Assembly (NCBI GenBank): GCA_022565415.1
Contig: JAIUMT010000144.1
Coordinates: 1-7,724 of the forward strand
Direction: 5' to 3'
DNA: 7,724 nucleotides
Source: Balneolales bacterium
GTDB taxonomy: Bacteria; Bacteroidota; Rhodothermia; Balneolales; HLUCCA01
Below are positions 1-5,911 of this stretch, piece by piece. Positions within the stretch are counted from its first letter, which is position 1. Each line of letters begins with the position of its first letter. The notes under the pieces were generated by a model. The model was not told the origin of the DNA and made no database searches. It saw only the letters and a program-made list of their open reading frames with translations. The translations under genes and the position numbers were made by a program.

Positions 1-625
1 CGATATACTCATAGATTTCATCCGAAATAACATAGATTTCCGGGTATTTGAGCAAAACTGCGGCGAGGGCTTTGAGTTCTTCGGCAGTGTAGCAGCTTCC
101 GGTCGGATTAGATGGAGAGCACAGAATGACCGCTTTGGTTTTCGGTGTGATGGCGGCTTCGAGCTGCTCAGGAGTAAGTTTATACTGATGCTTGAAGTTG
201 GTTTTTACGATAACCGGAATTCCTTCAGCCAGCTTTACCATTTCGGGATAGGAAACCCAATACGGAGCGGGAATAATTACTTCGTCGCCGTTGTCTACTG
301 TGGCCAGAATGGTGAATCCGACAGATTGTTTCGCGCCATTCGACACAATTACTTGCTCGGGGGTGTACGTGAGGTCGTTGTCGCGTTTTAACTTGGCTAC
401 GATTGACTCGCGGAGCTCAGGCGTTCCGGTGTTCATGGTGTAGCCGTGATGCCCATCGCGAATAGCTTTAACCGCAGCATCGCAAATATAATCGGGTGTT
501 TTGAAATCGGGCTCGCCGGCACTTAACGATATAACTGATTTTCCGGCACGTTTCATTTCCTTGGCCAACGCCGAAATCTTCATTGTTTCGGATGGGGCCA
601 GTGCATTTGCACGTTTTGATACCAT
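1..625 (-). CDS. Class I pyridoxal-phosphate aminotransferase (aspartate aminotransferase type), N-terminal part, cut by window edge
   Basis: Cytoplasmic PLP enzyme, most likely aspartate:2-oxoglutarate aminotransferase. The frame opens at ATG 623-625 (MVSKRANALAPSETMKISAL) and is still open at the window edge after 208 residues, about half of the usual 390-400. Seen: the N-terminal segment SLSAGEPDFKTP (33-44) typical of subgroup Ib enzymes; SNGAKQ (95-100) in the cofactor phosphate region; PAPYWVSYPEMV (119-130), whose Trp stacks on the cofactor ring in the family; SPSNPTG (170-176) with the substrate-carboxylate Asn; and SDEIYEYI (201-208) with the Asp that pairs with the pyridine nitrogen and the following Tyr. 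The Schiff-base lysine and the C-terminal Arg lie outside the window. The order of motifs closely follows the thermophilic aspartate aminotransferase subgroup, but related enzymes (aromatic, LL-DAP or prephenate aminotransferases) share it, so substrate is inferred. No Shine-Dalgarno or clear promoter is visible upstream. It follows coaD by 74 bp on the same strand. Confidence 0.93.
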   Translation of the reverse strand, partial: MVSKRANALAPSETMKISALAKEMKRAGKSVISLSAGEPDFKTPDYICDAAVKAIRDGHHGYTMNTGTPELRESIVAKLKRDNDLTYTPEQVIVSNGAKQSVGFTILATVDNGDEVIIPAPYWVSYPEMVKLAEGIPVIVKTNFKHQYKLTPEQLEAAITPKTKAVILCSPSNPTGSCYTAEELKALAAVLLKYPEIYVISDEIYEYI

Positions 626-666
626 AATACTTTTAAATTTAGAAATCCCTAATACATATTAACCGA

Positions 667-688
667 GCTAAAATTTAGCAAAAATCGG
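667..688 (-). terminator. Possible weak hairpin between coaD and the aminotransferase gene
   Basis: A perfect 6-1-6 palindrome, GCTAAA-A-TTTAGC on the plus strand (667-679), lies in the 74-bp spacer. Flanking CCGA (663-666) and TCGG (685-688) can add an outer stem, leaving a 5-nt A/T bulge on one side. On the minus strand it lies 12-33 nt past the coaD stop. The stem is A/T-rich and no long U tract follows (TTAATATGTATT), so it could be a weak terminator, a processing site or an operator for the aminotransferase gene. Confidence 0.22.
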
Positions 689-699
689 GGTTAGTATTG

Positions 700-1188
700 C
701 TACAGGAATTCACGTTTTGCTTCTAAAGCTTTGGCCACATTTTTGGGCACAAAATGCTGAACATCGCCTTTCCAATATGCTACTTCTTTGACAAGAGATG
801 CCGATACGAACGTTAATTCTTCGCGGGGCATGAGGAATATAGTATCCAGCTCAGGCGACAACTTTCGGTTCATCAATGCCATTCGGAATTCGTATTCAAA
901 ATCGGAGATCTGACGAACACCACGAACCAACGTTTTTACTCCCAGTTTTTTCGCTTGCTCTACCAACAATCCCGTGAATTGGTCTACTTGTACCTTATGC
1001 GCCCACTCTTTTTCTTTGATGCATTCCAGTATGAGTTCTTCGCGCTCTTCCGGAGTAAAAATTGATTTTTTTCGCGTGTTTACCGCGATGGTTACATATA
1101 CTTTCTCAAACAGATTTGTTGCTCGTTCGAGAATATCGAGGTGACCATACGTAATTGGGTCGAACGATCCGGCATAAAGTGCGGTCAT
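700..1188 (-). CDS. coaD: Phosphopantetheine adenylyltransferase (PPAT), CoA biosynthesis
   Basis: Transfers AMP from ATP to 4'-phosphopantetheine to give dephospho-CoA, the penultimate step of CoA synthesis, in the cytoplasm as a hexamer. At 162 residues it matches the family length (about 160). Seen: the nucleotidyltransferase signature GSFDPITYGHLDI (7-19) with the TxGH motif at 13-16; a lysine pair at 40-41 in the substrate-binding position; LVRGVRQISDFEYE (87-100) with the conserved Arg that contacts pyrophosphate; and FLMPREELTFVSASLVKEVA (118-137), where SAS replaces the usual SSS of the ATP-binding motif, a conservative change. Start ATG 1186-1188 is chosen because the protein begins right at the first beta strand, as in E. 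coli. There is no Shine-Dalgarno. It lies 90 bp after rsmD on the same strand, a common pairing in bacteria. It ends in TAG. Confidence 0.97.
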   Translation of the reverse strand: MTALYAGSFDPITYGHLDILERATNLFEKVYVTIAVNTRKKSIFTPEEREELILECIKEKEWAHKVQVDQFTGLLVEQAKKLGVKTLVRGVRQISDFEYEFRMALMNRKLSPELDTIFLMPREELTFVSASLVKEVAYWKGDVQHFVPKNVAKALEAKREFL

Positions 1189-1242
1189 AGTTTGTTACTT
1201 CGGTGGTGGAGTGAAAAACGTGTACGAATATCCCTCAAAATG

Positions 1243-1270
1243 TTAAAATCCGAGGCTAAACACAACTCGG
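1243..1270 (-). terminator. Possible weak intrinsic terminator just after rsmD
   Basis: On the minus strand, starting 8 nt past the rsmD stop, CCGAG (plus 1266-1270) and CTCGG (plus 1250-1254) form a 5-bp stem with an 11-nt loop, followed directly by ATTTTAAC. The stem is short and the T-run is interrupted, so it might only attenuate transcription into coaD. No TAnnTTTG promoter for coaD was found in the rest of the spacer, which argues that some read-through occurs. Confidence 0.3.
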
Positions 1271-1278
1271 GAATCGAA

Positions 1279-1851
1279 TCATTCGGCATCAGAAGTTTCG
1301 TCGTCTTCTTCGTCTGGAGTGGCAAAAATCGTAACGATGGTTCTTCCGTATGGCTTGGAAAACACACAAAGCGGATGCTCGGAGAAGTTTTTGTATTTAT
1401 CGTGCTCCAGCATTAGCCATCCGCCGGGAGTGAGCCAACCTTCCGTAATAATGAGCTCCAACATTTCTTCCATTTCGGGAAAATCGTACGGTGGATCGCA
1501 GAAAATCAGGTCGTACGGCCGCGACGGACCTGACAGAAAACGCATGATGTCGGCGTTGATTGTTCTGATTTTGTCTGTGACTTCGAATTGCTCGGCGTTT
1601 TCGGCGATGGTTAACATCGAGAGGCGGTTGTTGTCGACAAACGTTACATGGGCCACACCGCGAGAGATGGCCTCAAAACCCAGGTTTCCGGAGCCTGCGA
1701 ATAAATCGAGGACTTCGAGTTCGTCGAAATAGCGGCGGGCATCAATCACACCGAACATTCCTTCTTTTGTACGGTCGGAGGTCGGACGAATTACACCGGA
1801 ATCGGGTACTTTAATTCGTCGGCCTTTTAGGGAGCCAGTTATTATTCGCAT
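1279..1851 (-). CDS. rsmD: 16S rRNA (guanine(966)-N2)-methyltransferase
   Basis: SAM-dependent enzyme that methylates the exocyclic amine of G966 in helix 31 of 16S rRNA during small-subunit assembly. Seen in order: the start MRIITGSLKGRRIKVP typical of RsmD; RPTSDRTKEGMF (22-33), the family's signature loop; the SAM-binding glycine motif LDLFAGSGNLGFEAISRG (48-65); an acidic end of strand 2 at FVDNN (71-75); NADI (99-102); and the catalytic CDPPYDF (118-124), a DPPY variant of the amino-methyltransferase NPPY motif. At 190 residues it is near the usual 180-200. The tail after 179 is strikingly acidic (DEEDDETSDAE) and ends in TGA, which matters because it shows TGA is a true stop here. Start ATG 1849-1851 is preceded by A/T-rich sequence and no Shine-Dalgarno. 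Upstream lies the 32-bp tandem array; downstream is coaD. Confidence 0.96.
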   Translation of the reverse strand: MRIITGSLKGRRIKVPDSGVIRPTSDRTKEGMFGVIDARRYFDELEVLDLFAGSGNLGFEAISRGVAHVTFVDNNRLSMLTIAENAEQFEVTDKIRTINADIMRFLSGPSRPYDLIFCDPPYDFPEMEEMLELIITEGWLTPGGWLMLEHDKYKNFSEHPLCVFSKPYGRTIVTIFATPDEEDDETSDAE

Positions 1852-1861
1852 AATTATTATT

Positions 1862-2001
1862 TTCGGTGGCGGATGAGGCCAGTGTGATGGCGGTTCGGAG
1901 GCTTATGAGGCCAATTTAGTAGCTATTCTAACGCTTAGAAAGTCAGTTGAATCACTATTCTGAAGCTTATTTTGCTAAAGGTACTATTGTTCTATTGCTT
2001 A
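1862..2001 (-). repeat. Degenerate 32-bp tandem array, five units, between the actin-like gene and rsmD
   Basis: On the plus strand, TTC-N4-GCTTA recurs at exactly 32-bp steps: units start at 1894, 1926, 1958 and 1990, and a diverged fifth copy (TTC-N4-GCGGA) starts at 1862. Units 1 and 2 share 17 of 20 bases over 1862-1881 and 1894-1913. CTATTCTaacGCTTA (1923-1937) and CTATTCTgaaGCTTA (1955-1969) share 13 of 15. Read on the minus strand, each unit is TAAGC-N3-(A/C)GAA, or TCCGC-N3-CGAA for the diverged copy, separated by 20 nt of more variable sequence. The first minus-strand unit starts exactly at the TAA stop of the upstream gene (1999-2001) and the last ends 10 bp before the rsmD start, so the array fills the whole spacer. 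The unit at 1926-1940 is also a perfect inverted repeat (TTCTAA-CGC-TTAGAA). The 32-bp period is not a multiple of 3, so it is not a coding repeat; it equals about three helical turns. Confidence 0.6.
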
Positions 2002-2853
2002 AAGCGCAAGCGTAATTGCGGGAAACGCTTCTTCCAGATTAAAACCATAGGTTTCTTCAGGCGCTTCAACTTGCATATCAGCCAGATTGTCGAGGCGAAC
2101 CTGTCGGGCACTGGAATCAAACACGTACTGAAGCACTTCGTTCACTTTGTACACATTTGTGCCATAAAAATAGATGGTATCGTGCACTCCGTTCATCCAG
2201 CCCAGATTTGAAGCTTGTTGCAGCCACAAGTACGATAAATCATCGATATGAGCATATCGGATGTGGGTAGCAGCTCGAAGTTTCCCAAGCACGAAGGATG
2301 CGATGGCGATATGATCGTCGTAACAACCAATAGTTTTAAACGATTCGGTAGTTTCGGTTTTGCCTATCCATTTGAGTCCGACCTCGAACTCACTGCAAAG
2401 TTCTGAAAACGAGCAGCCATCGCCAAGCTGATGGTATCCGGCGGTCTGAAGTTTGTTTCGAACGGCTAAAAATCGGAAATCCCGATTGCTCAAGTCGAAC
2501 CAAAATGGTTCCAGTTGCTGACGGTTTTCGCCGTGTTTGAGAATTCGCAGGTAGGCTTCGCGTTCTGAGGGCTGATCGTACACCGATTTTGGAAGTGCGG
2601 CCCAGGTTTCGAGAGTTGCTGGAATCAGGCATCGCAAAACGGATACCTGATGTTTTTTCACAAGCCGGTCTATCACATCGAGTACGCCCTGATAAAGCTC
2701 GGGGTCGCGCTGGATGATAGTCGGCACAATTTCGAAATTGAAATCAATTTTCCCTACACGACTTAACGCATGAGGCTCATCAGGTCGGCTAACTGCATAG
2801 TATAGCTGTCGACCTGTGAAACAAACGCCAAGATTAACGGGAGTATCGGTCAT
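1999..2853 (-). CDS. Uncharacterised protein, probably actin-like fold (DUF3822/PilM-like)
   Basis: I do not recognise a specific function. The 284-residue protein is cytoplasmic in appearance, with no signal peptide or membrane segment. The N-terminus NLGVCFTGRQLYYAV (7-21) looks like the first hairpin of actin-like proteins, and a later pair of segments (CYDDHIAIASFVLGKLRAA, about 176-194, and HDTIYFYGTNV, about 223-233) sits where the second phosphate loop and the nucleotide-proximal strand of FtsA/PilM-like proteins would fall. Size, fold pattern and position next to rsmD match the DUF3822 family known in Bacteroidota. The canonical ATP-binding glycines are poorly conserved, so nucleotide binding is uncertain. 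The start ATG 2851-2853 is 5 bp past the stop of the membrane protein gene, so the two are almost surely co-transcribed and perhaps act together. The stop TAA lies inside the first unit of the 32-bp array. The assignment is by pattern only; a PilM-type pilus assembly protein is the main alternative. Confidence 0.8.
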   Translation of the reverse strand: MTDTPVNLGVCFTGRQLYYAVSRPDEPHALSRVGKIDFNFEIVPTIIQRDPELYQGVLDVIDRLVKKHQVSVLRCLIPATLETWAALPKSVYDQPSEREAYLRILKHGENRQQLEPFWFDLSNRDFRFLAVRNKLQTAGYHQLGDGCSFSELCSEFEVGLKWIGKTETTESFKTIGCYDDHIAIASFVLGKLRAATHIRYAHIDDLSYLWLQQASNLGWMNGVHDTIYFYGTNVYKVNEVLQYVFDSSARQVRLDNLADMQVEAPEETYGFNLEEAFPAITLAL

Positions 2854-2858
2854 GGGAG

Positions 2859-3326
2859 TTAATCCCAGTTGGAAGCGTTTAGCAAAGTGGTTCGCTCCAT
2901 ACTACCAATTCTATTCTCGCTATCCGGATCTTTAAGCAGGTAAATTTGCGGACGCAATGTATCGTTTCTGGAATACTCGAAACGGTTTCCAGTTTCACGG
3001 GTTGTGTATGTGAAACGATCTACATCAAAAGGTATAGAAGTTGGTTTTGCAAAGAGCGAATCCCGCTGTGCAATCATTGTAGAATCTGTTTTCAAGAAGT
3101 CTACTAATCCATCCAGGCTTTCGGGGAATTCTTCGTTTGCTCGCTGATAGGCAATAAGCGCATCTCGAATAGATTCCATTCGATCGCGAACCATTTGTTG
3201 TTCTTTGCGCTGCTCGAGCACTTCTTGGTAAGGAGAATAAATTGAATCAAAGAGGAGGTACCCTAAACCGAAAATTACTACCCAAAGTACGGCCCCTACA
3301 ACGCGGTTTCTTGTGTCAATATCCAT
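2859..3326 (-). CDS. Single-pass membrane protein with coiled coil and pseudopilin-like or PilN/PilO-like soluble part
   Basis: A 155-residue protein of unknown function. Residues 1-8 are short and charged, 9-30 form one hydrophobic helix (VVGAVLWVVIFGLGYLLFDS), and about 31-60 are charged and helical, likely a short coiled coil. The segment ESIRDALIAYQRANEEFPES (about 52-71), followed by LDGLVDFL, resembles the helix-to-loop segment of GspG-type pseudopilins, in which an alternating helix ends in a Y...N..FP.SL..L pattern. There is no prepilin peptidase site (no G/FTLIE motif), so it is not a classical pseudopilin. A PilN/PilO-like architecture (short cytoplasmic tail, membrane helix, coiled coil, small domain) is equally possible, and its partner here has a PilM-like pattern. 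Orientation is inferred: C-terminal part outside the cytoplasmic membrane. It starts 14 bp from a TATCTTFG-like -7 element (actual bases TATCTTTG), is followed after 5 bp by the actin-like gene, and ends in TAA. Confidence 0.85.
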   Translation of the reverse strand: MDIDTRNRVVGAVLWVVIFGLGYLLFDSIYSPYQEVLEQRKEQQMVRDRMESIRDALIAYQRANEEFPESLDGLVDFLKTDSTMIAQRDSLFAKPTSIPFDVDRFTYTTRETGNRFEYSRNDTLRPQIYLLKDPDSENRIGSMERTTLLNASNWD

Positions 3327-3339
3327 CTGTATTGTTTTA

Positions 3340-3370
3340 CAAAGATATATGAAGGTTTATGATTTACGAA
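3340..3370 (-). promoter_or_regulatory. Putative Bacteroidota-type promoter for the membrane-protein/actin-like operon
   Basis: On the minus strand, TATCTTTG (plus 3340-3347) matches the TAnnTTTG -7 consensus of the Bacteroidota primary sigma factor. A TTCG (plus 3367-3370) lies 19 bp upstream, in the place of the TTTG/TTG -33 element, one base off. The element is only 13 bp from the start codon, so the leader would be very short, consistent with the missing Shine-Dalgarno. The same TTCG spacing recurs before thiN. Confidence 0.42.
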
Positions 3371-3486
3371 AATACATTCACTTAGACAGATATGCAATTA
3401 GATAACGAAATAATCGACTGTACTACAATATTTAACGATATCTGCCTTAGTTACAGCCGTAAGTTATCGGAACAATGCCATCTATC

Positions 3487-3570
3487 CTACTCATTAGATA
3501 CTTTTTTGCGTAAGTGCATCTCGGTTTGATATCGCCGTCCTTCGCGCAGAAGTTCAATAGACATGGTATC
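3487..3570 (-). pseudogene. Orphaned C-terminal end of the HtrA protease PDZ domain beyond an in-frame TGA
   Basis: Directly after the TGA at 3571-3573, the same frame continues for 27 codons (DTMSIELLREGRRYQTEMHL, then RKKVSNE) to TAG at 3487-3489. This is the last two beta strands of a Deg/HtrA PDZ domain: compare DegS, where a PGS turn is followed by a hydrophobic strand, a basic RD/RE turn and a final LTLQVT-like strand. The TGA replaces the turn glycine expected here (PG-S/T or EG-D); one base (GGA to TGA) would restore it. The fragment has its own ATG (3562-3564) but no Shine-Dalgarno and no plausible independent role. It may be translated only by read-through. Confidence 0.7.
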
Positions 3571-4683
3571 TCACTCATTATACTCACGGAAGAGTGCCCA
3601 GGCATGATTTTGACTGTAAATAGGCTCTGAACCCACGCGTAGAACGATGTCTCCGGGCAGAATTCCGGCCTCATATGCCGGACCATCGCGATTTACGCTT
3701 ACAACCAGTAACCCCTGAATTGTAGGTAAATTGTATCGAACAGCAAGTCCGCGTGTGATGCCAGCCCATTCAAATCCGGCATCGTAGTCGAGTTTAACCT
3801 CACCACTTTCGACCAGCATATTCAGAATACGAATTACAGTATTGCTTGGAATCGCGAAACCTAGCCCAACAAACCCCGAACTTGTACCGCCTGTGTAAAT
3901 AAATGTATTTATGCCGATAACTTCGCCCATACTGTTAACGAGGGGACCTCCGGAATTACCCCGATTAATTGCCGCATCGGTTTGAATCATGTTCAGGTAG
4001 ACGCGCGGTTCTTGGGGGATTGGCCTGAAATCGCGCTTAAGTGCGCTTATGACTCCGACGGTTACCGAAGGCTGACCATCTTCGAATAATCCGAATGGGT
4101 TACCAACGGCGATGGCCCACTCACCGACCATCAAATCATCGGAGTTTCCAAACTGAACATGATCGAATTTCTCATCTGAGTTGATTTTGAGCAAGGCGAG
4201 GTCGGCAAACTCATCGCGTCCTAACAGAGTTGCGTCGTAACTACGCCCACTCGACAACACAATCTGAATATTTCGGGCGTTTCGGCCAACTACATGTTCG
4301 TTTGTTAGAACATGGCCATCTTCGCTAATGATAAATCCGCTTCCCATATTCGTAAACTCCTGAACATAGCCGGGATTCCAGAAAAAATCGAAAAATGGGT
4401 CTCTCGACATCGCACTTTCGCGTACGCCGGTTACGGAAACACTCACAACCGACGGACTAACCACCTGAACTGCGCGGGTTATGGCACTTTGACGACTGGC
4501 ATTTATTTCCAAATCGGCCGAGTGGTCGTATGATCGGGAGAAGGGTTGCTCCAGAAAGTAACCAGATGATGGCGATTCAGACTCGGTGGTTGTATGCTGA
4601 TTTGGCGCTTCAGATGGTTCACATCCGGCCAAAAACAAAACAATGACCAGTGCTTTGAGGAGGTATGAATATTGCTTGCCCAT
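3571..4683 (-). CDS. HtrA/Deg-family serine protease, lipoprotein, PDZ domain cut by in-frame TGA
   Basis: Envelope quality-control protease of the trypsin-like Deg family. I choose ATG 4681-4683, not the upstream ATG 4732-4734, because it gives a clean short lipoprotein signal: MGKQYSYLLKALVIVLFLAG then Cys21 (lipobox LAGC). It also leaves a 22-bp gap after nrnA instead of a 29-bp overlap. As read, 370 residues. Catalytic triad: His130 (LTNEHVV), Asp161 (DEFADLALLKI) and Ser244 (RGNSGGPL). The preceding TDAAINRG (235-242) and AVGNPFG (192-198) are typical family segments. A single PDZ domain starts near 310 (LAVRYN, then GLLVVSVNRDGPAYEAGILP, GDIVLRV) but stops at ALFREYNE, where TGA interrupts; about 28 residues, including the last two strands, are lost unless read through to 3487 (398 residues). 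The protease domain is intact, so activity may remain with altered PDZ regulation. It is probably co-transcribed with nrnA. Confidence 0.92.
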   Translation of the reverse strand: MGKQYSYLLKALVIVLFLAGCEPSEAPNQHTTTESESPSSGYFLEQPFSRSYDHSADLEINASRQSAITRAVQVVSPSVVSVSVTGVRESAMSRDPFFDFFWNPGYVQEFTNMGSGFIISEDGHVLTNEHVVGRNARNIQIVLSSGRSYDATLLGRDEFADLALLKINSDEKFDHVQFGNSDDLMVGEWAIAVGNPFGLFEDGQPSVTVGVISALKRDFRPIPQEPRVYLNMIQTDAAINRGNSGGPLVNSMGEVIGINTFIYTGGTSSGFVGLGFAIPSNTVIRILNMLVESGEVKLDYDAGFEWAGITRGLAVRYNLPTIQGLLVVSVNRDGPAYEAGILPGDIVLRVGSEPIYSQNHAWALFREYNE

Positions 4684-4705
4684 ATTATTGATGCTTTTTG
4701 AGCGA

Positions 4706-5704
4706 TTAGCGGTGATGAAGTTGACGTGATCCAACAGAGATTACATCCTGAACGGCTTTTTCCAGCGGACCTTCGTGCCATCCGCCGGCTGCTCTGGCAT
4801 GTCCGCCGCCGTTGAATTCTCGTGCCCAGACGTTAACATCCACATCGTCGGAGTTCGAACGAAGGCTGAGTTTTATCTTGCTGTCCATTTCGGTAAAAAT
4901 GACGGCAGCTTTGACGTCGCGAATGGCCAGACCGTAGCTCACAATGCCTTCCAGGTCGTAGTAATTGGTCATGGTTTCGCGAAAAACTGACGCATTTGCG
5001 CGGAGAGATGCAATTTTTCCGTTCTGATGAAGTTCTACCGAGTTGAGAACCTTGGCCATGAGCTGAAGCTGATTGATTGTTTTTCCGTCGTAGATGCGTC
5101 GGTGGATTGGCTCGGTTTTGAGTCCGACTTTGTGAATCATTTTGGCCACAGCTTCGTGTGTTGATGCCGAAACGCTGTCGAAACGAAATGATCCAGTATC
5201 GGTTACGATTCCAGCGTATAGTGCTTCTGCGGCCGGGAGATCGAGGTCGCTCAAATCGTCGAGTTCGTAAAAGCCGTAAATGAGCTCGCAGGTTGATGAG
5301 GCGGATGTATCCGAAACCGTGTGCGTGAACATATCGGCCGGACCCGGATGGTGGTCGATCATAAATAACGGCTTTCTGGAGCGTTCGGCGAATTCGCCAG
5401 CGAGTCCGAATCGCGAAGGATGGTTCCCATCAACAAAAACGATTGCATCACACTCGGCAAGTTTGTTCAATGAGGTCGTTTTTACAGGAAAATGATCGCA
5501 TAACCAGTTGATATTTCCTGCAAGACTATCGTCGTTAAAAGCGAATGCGTTGACTTTGTGCTTGGTTAGCCAACGACATAATGCCACCTGCGAGCCTATG
5601 CAATCGGCATCTGGACGCACATGCGAAACAACTGCTACTTTTTTGTTTTTATATGACTTGAGAGATTTTGCAAGTTGTTTAATTTTATCTTCGTTCTTGA
5701 GCAT
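4706..5704 (-). CDS. nrnA: DHH/DHHA1 bifunctional oligoribonuclease / pAp phosphatase
   Basis: Cytoplasmic Mn2+-dependent phosphoesterase that degrades RNA oligomers of 2-5 nt and dephosphorylates 3'-phosphoadenosine 5'-phosphate. At 332 residues it fits the family (310-340). Seen in order: motif I SHVRPDADCIGS (27-38) with metal ligands His28, Asp32 and Asp34; motif II FVDGNHP (90-96) with Asp92; motif III DHHPGPADMF (117-126), the DHH signature; motif IV GIVTDTGSFRF (165-175) with Asp169; and the C-terminal DHHA1 substrate loop NGGGHARAAGG (298-308). All catalytic residues are present. Start ATG 5702-5704 begins just before the first helix, with no in-frame ATG nearby upstream and no Shine-Dalgarno. 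Its promoter appears to be the TATATTTG at 5832-5839, giving a leader of roughly 120 nt. The protease gene follows after 22 bp on the same strand. It ends in TAA. Confidence 0.96.
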   Translation of the reverse strand: MLKNEDKIKQLAKSLKSYKNKKVAVVSHVRPDADCIGSQVALCRWLTKHKVNAFAFNDDSLAGNINWLCDHFPVKTTSLNKLAECDAIVFVDGNHPSRFGLAGEFAERSRKPLFMIDHHPGPADMFTHTVSDTSASSTCELIYGFYELDDLSDLDLPAAEALYAGIVTDTGSFRFDSVSASTHEAVAKMIHKVGLKTEPIHRRIYDGKTINQLQLMAKVLNSVELHQNGKIASLRANASVFRETMTNYYDLEGIVSYGLAIRDVKAAVIFTEMDSKIKLSLRSNSDDVDVNVWAREFNGGGHARAAGGWHEGPLEKAVQDVISVGSRQLHHR

Positions 5705-5831
5705 GTGATGCGGAAGTGTTGTATTCGATTTTTTGTCCGGTTATTTGAGCGCCAGGGTGTGGTTTTAACGGGCGCCTGAACTTGGTTGAAAAACCTTCAT
5801 TATTATCCGGATTTTAGTTTGTGTAATATAC

Positions 5832-5839
5832 CAAATATA
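5832..5839 (-). promoter_or_regulatory. Putative -7 promoter element of the nrnA-htrA unit
   Basis: CAAATATA on the plus strand reads TATATTTG on the minus strand, an exact TAnnTTTG match. No convincing -33 element lies 19-21 bp upstream. It is identical to the element of the divergent thiN promoter. The long leader that would result (5705 to about 5827) holds only small, unconvincing hairpins. Confidence 0.38.
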
Positions 5840-5841
5840 TG

Positions 5842-5854
5842 CGAATCAGATTCG
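5842..5854. promoter_or_regulatory. Perfect 13-bp palindrome between divergent promoters, candidate operator
   Basis: CGAATC-A-GATTCG is a perfect 6-1-6 inverted repeat. It lies 2 bp from the -7 element of nrnA and covers the TTCG in the -33 position of thiN, so a bound dimeric regulator would block both promoters. No regulator gene is present in the window, so the factor is unknown. Confidence 0.35.
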
Positions 5855-5882
5855 GGACGATGCCATCAACTCACTATATTTG
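5851..5882 (+). promoter_or_regulatory. Putative Bacteroidota-type promoter of thiN and the symporter
   Basis: TATATTTG (5875-5882) matches the TAnnTTTG -7 consensus, and TTCG (5851-5854) lies 20 bp upstream where TTTG/TTG is expected. The start codon at 5912 would be preceded by a leader of about 25 nt without a Shine-Dalgarno. Confidence 0.5.
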
Positions 5883-5911
5883 CCTTTTAACCTGTTTTTT
5901 AAGTCAACATC

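Noticed and set aside
1862..2001. CRISPR array or integron attC cluster
   Set aside because: Repeats are only partly conserved and the conserved part is about 12 bp; no identical direct repeats and no paired R/L attC core sites.
3571..3573. TGA read as glycine, as in genetic code 25 of Gracilibacteria/SR1
   Set aside because: TGA ends rsmD (1279-1281) and thiN (6542-6544) at family-typical lengths, and the rest of the gene uses ordinary GGN codons, so a whole-genome recoding is not supported.
3447..3686. A 79-residue minus-strand frame across the protease end
   Set aside because: It runs out of frame through the PDZ coding sequence, which explains the DNA better; no family resemblance and no start signal.
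4503..4781. A 92-residue minus-strand frame over the nrnA/protease junction
   Set aside because: Out-of-frame shadow of the nrnA end and the protease signal peptide region, both well supported.
5749..5775. GCGCC...GGCGC stem in the nrnA leader as a terminator
   Set aside because: Only 5 bp with a 17-nt loop and no T-run on either side.
5784..5795. GGTT-GAAA-AACC hairpin in the nrnA leader
   Set aside because: A 4-bp stem alone is expected by chance; no partner structure or T-run.
5705..5911. TPP riboswitch before thiN or nrnA
   Set aside because: No CTGAGA and no CTGATCTGG...GCCAGCG-type core on either strand.
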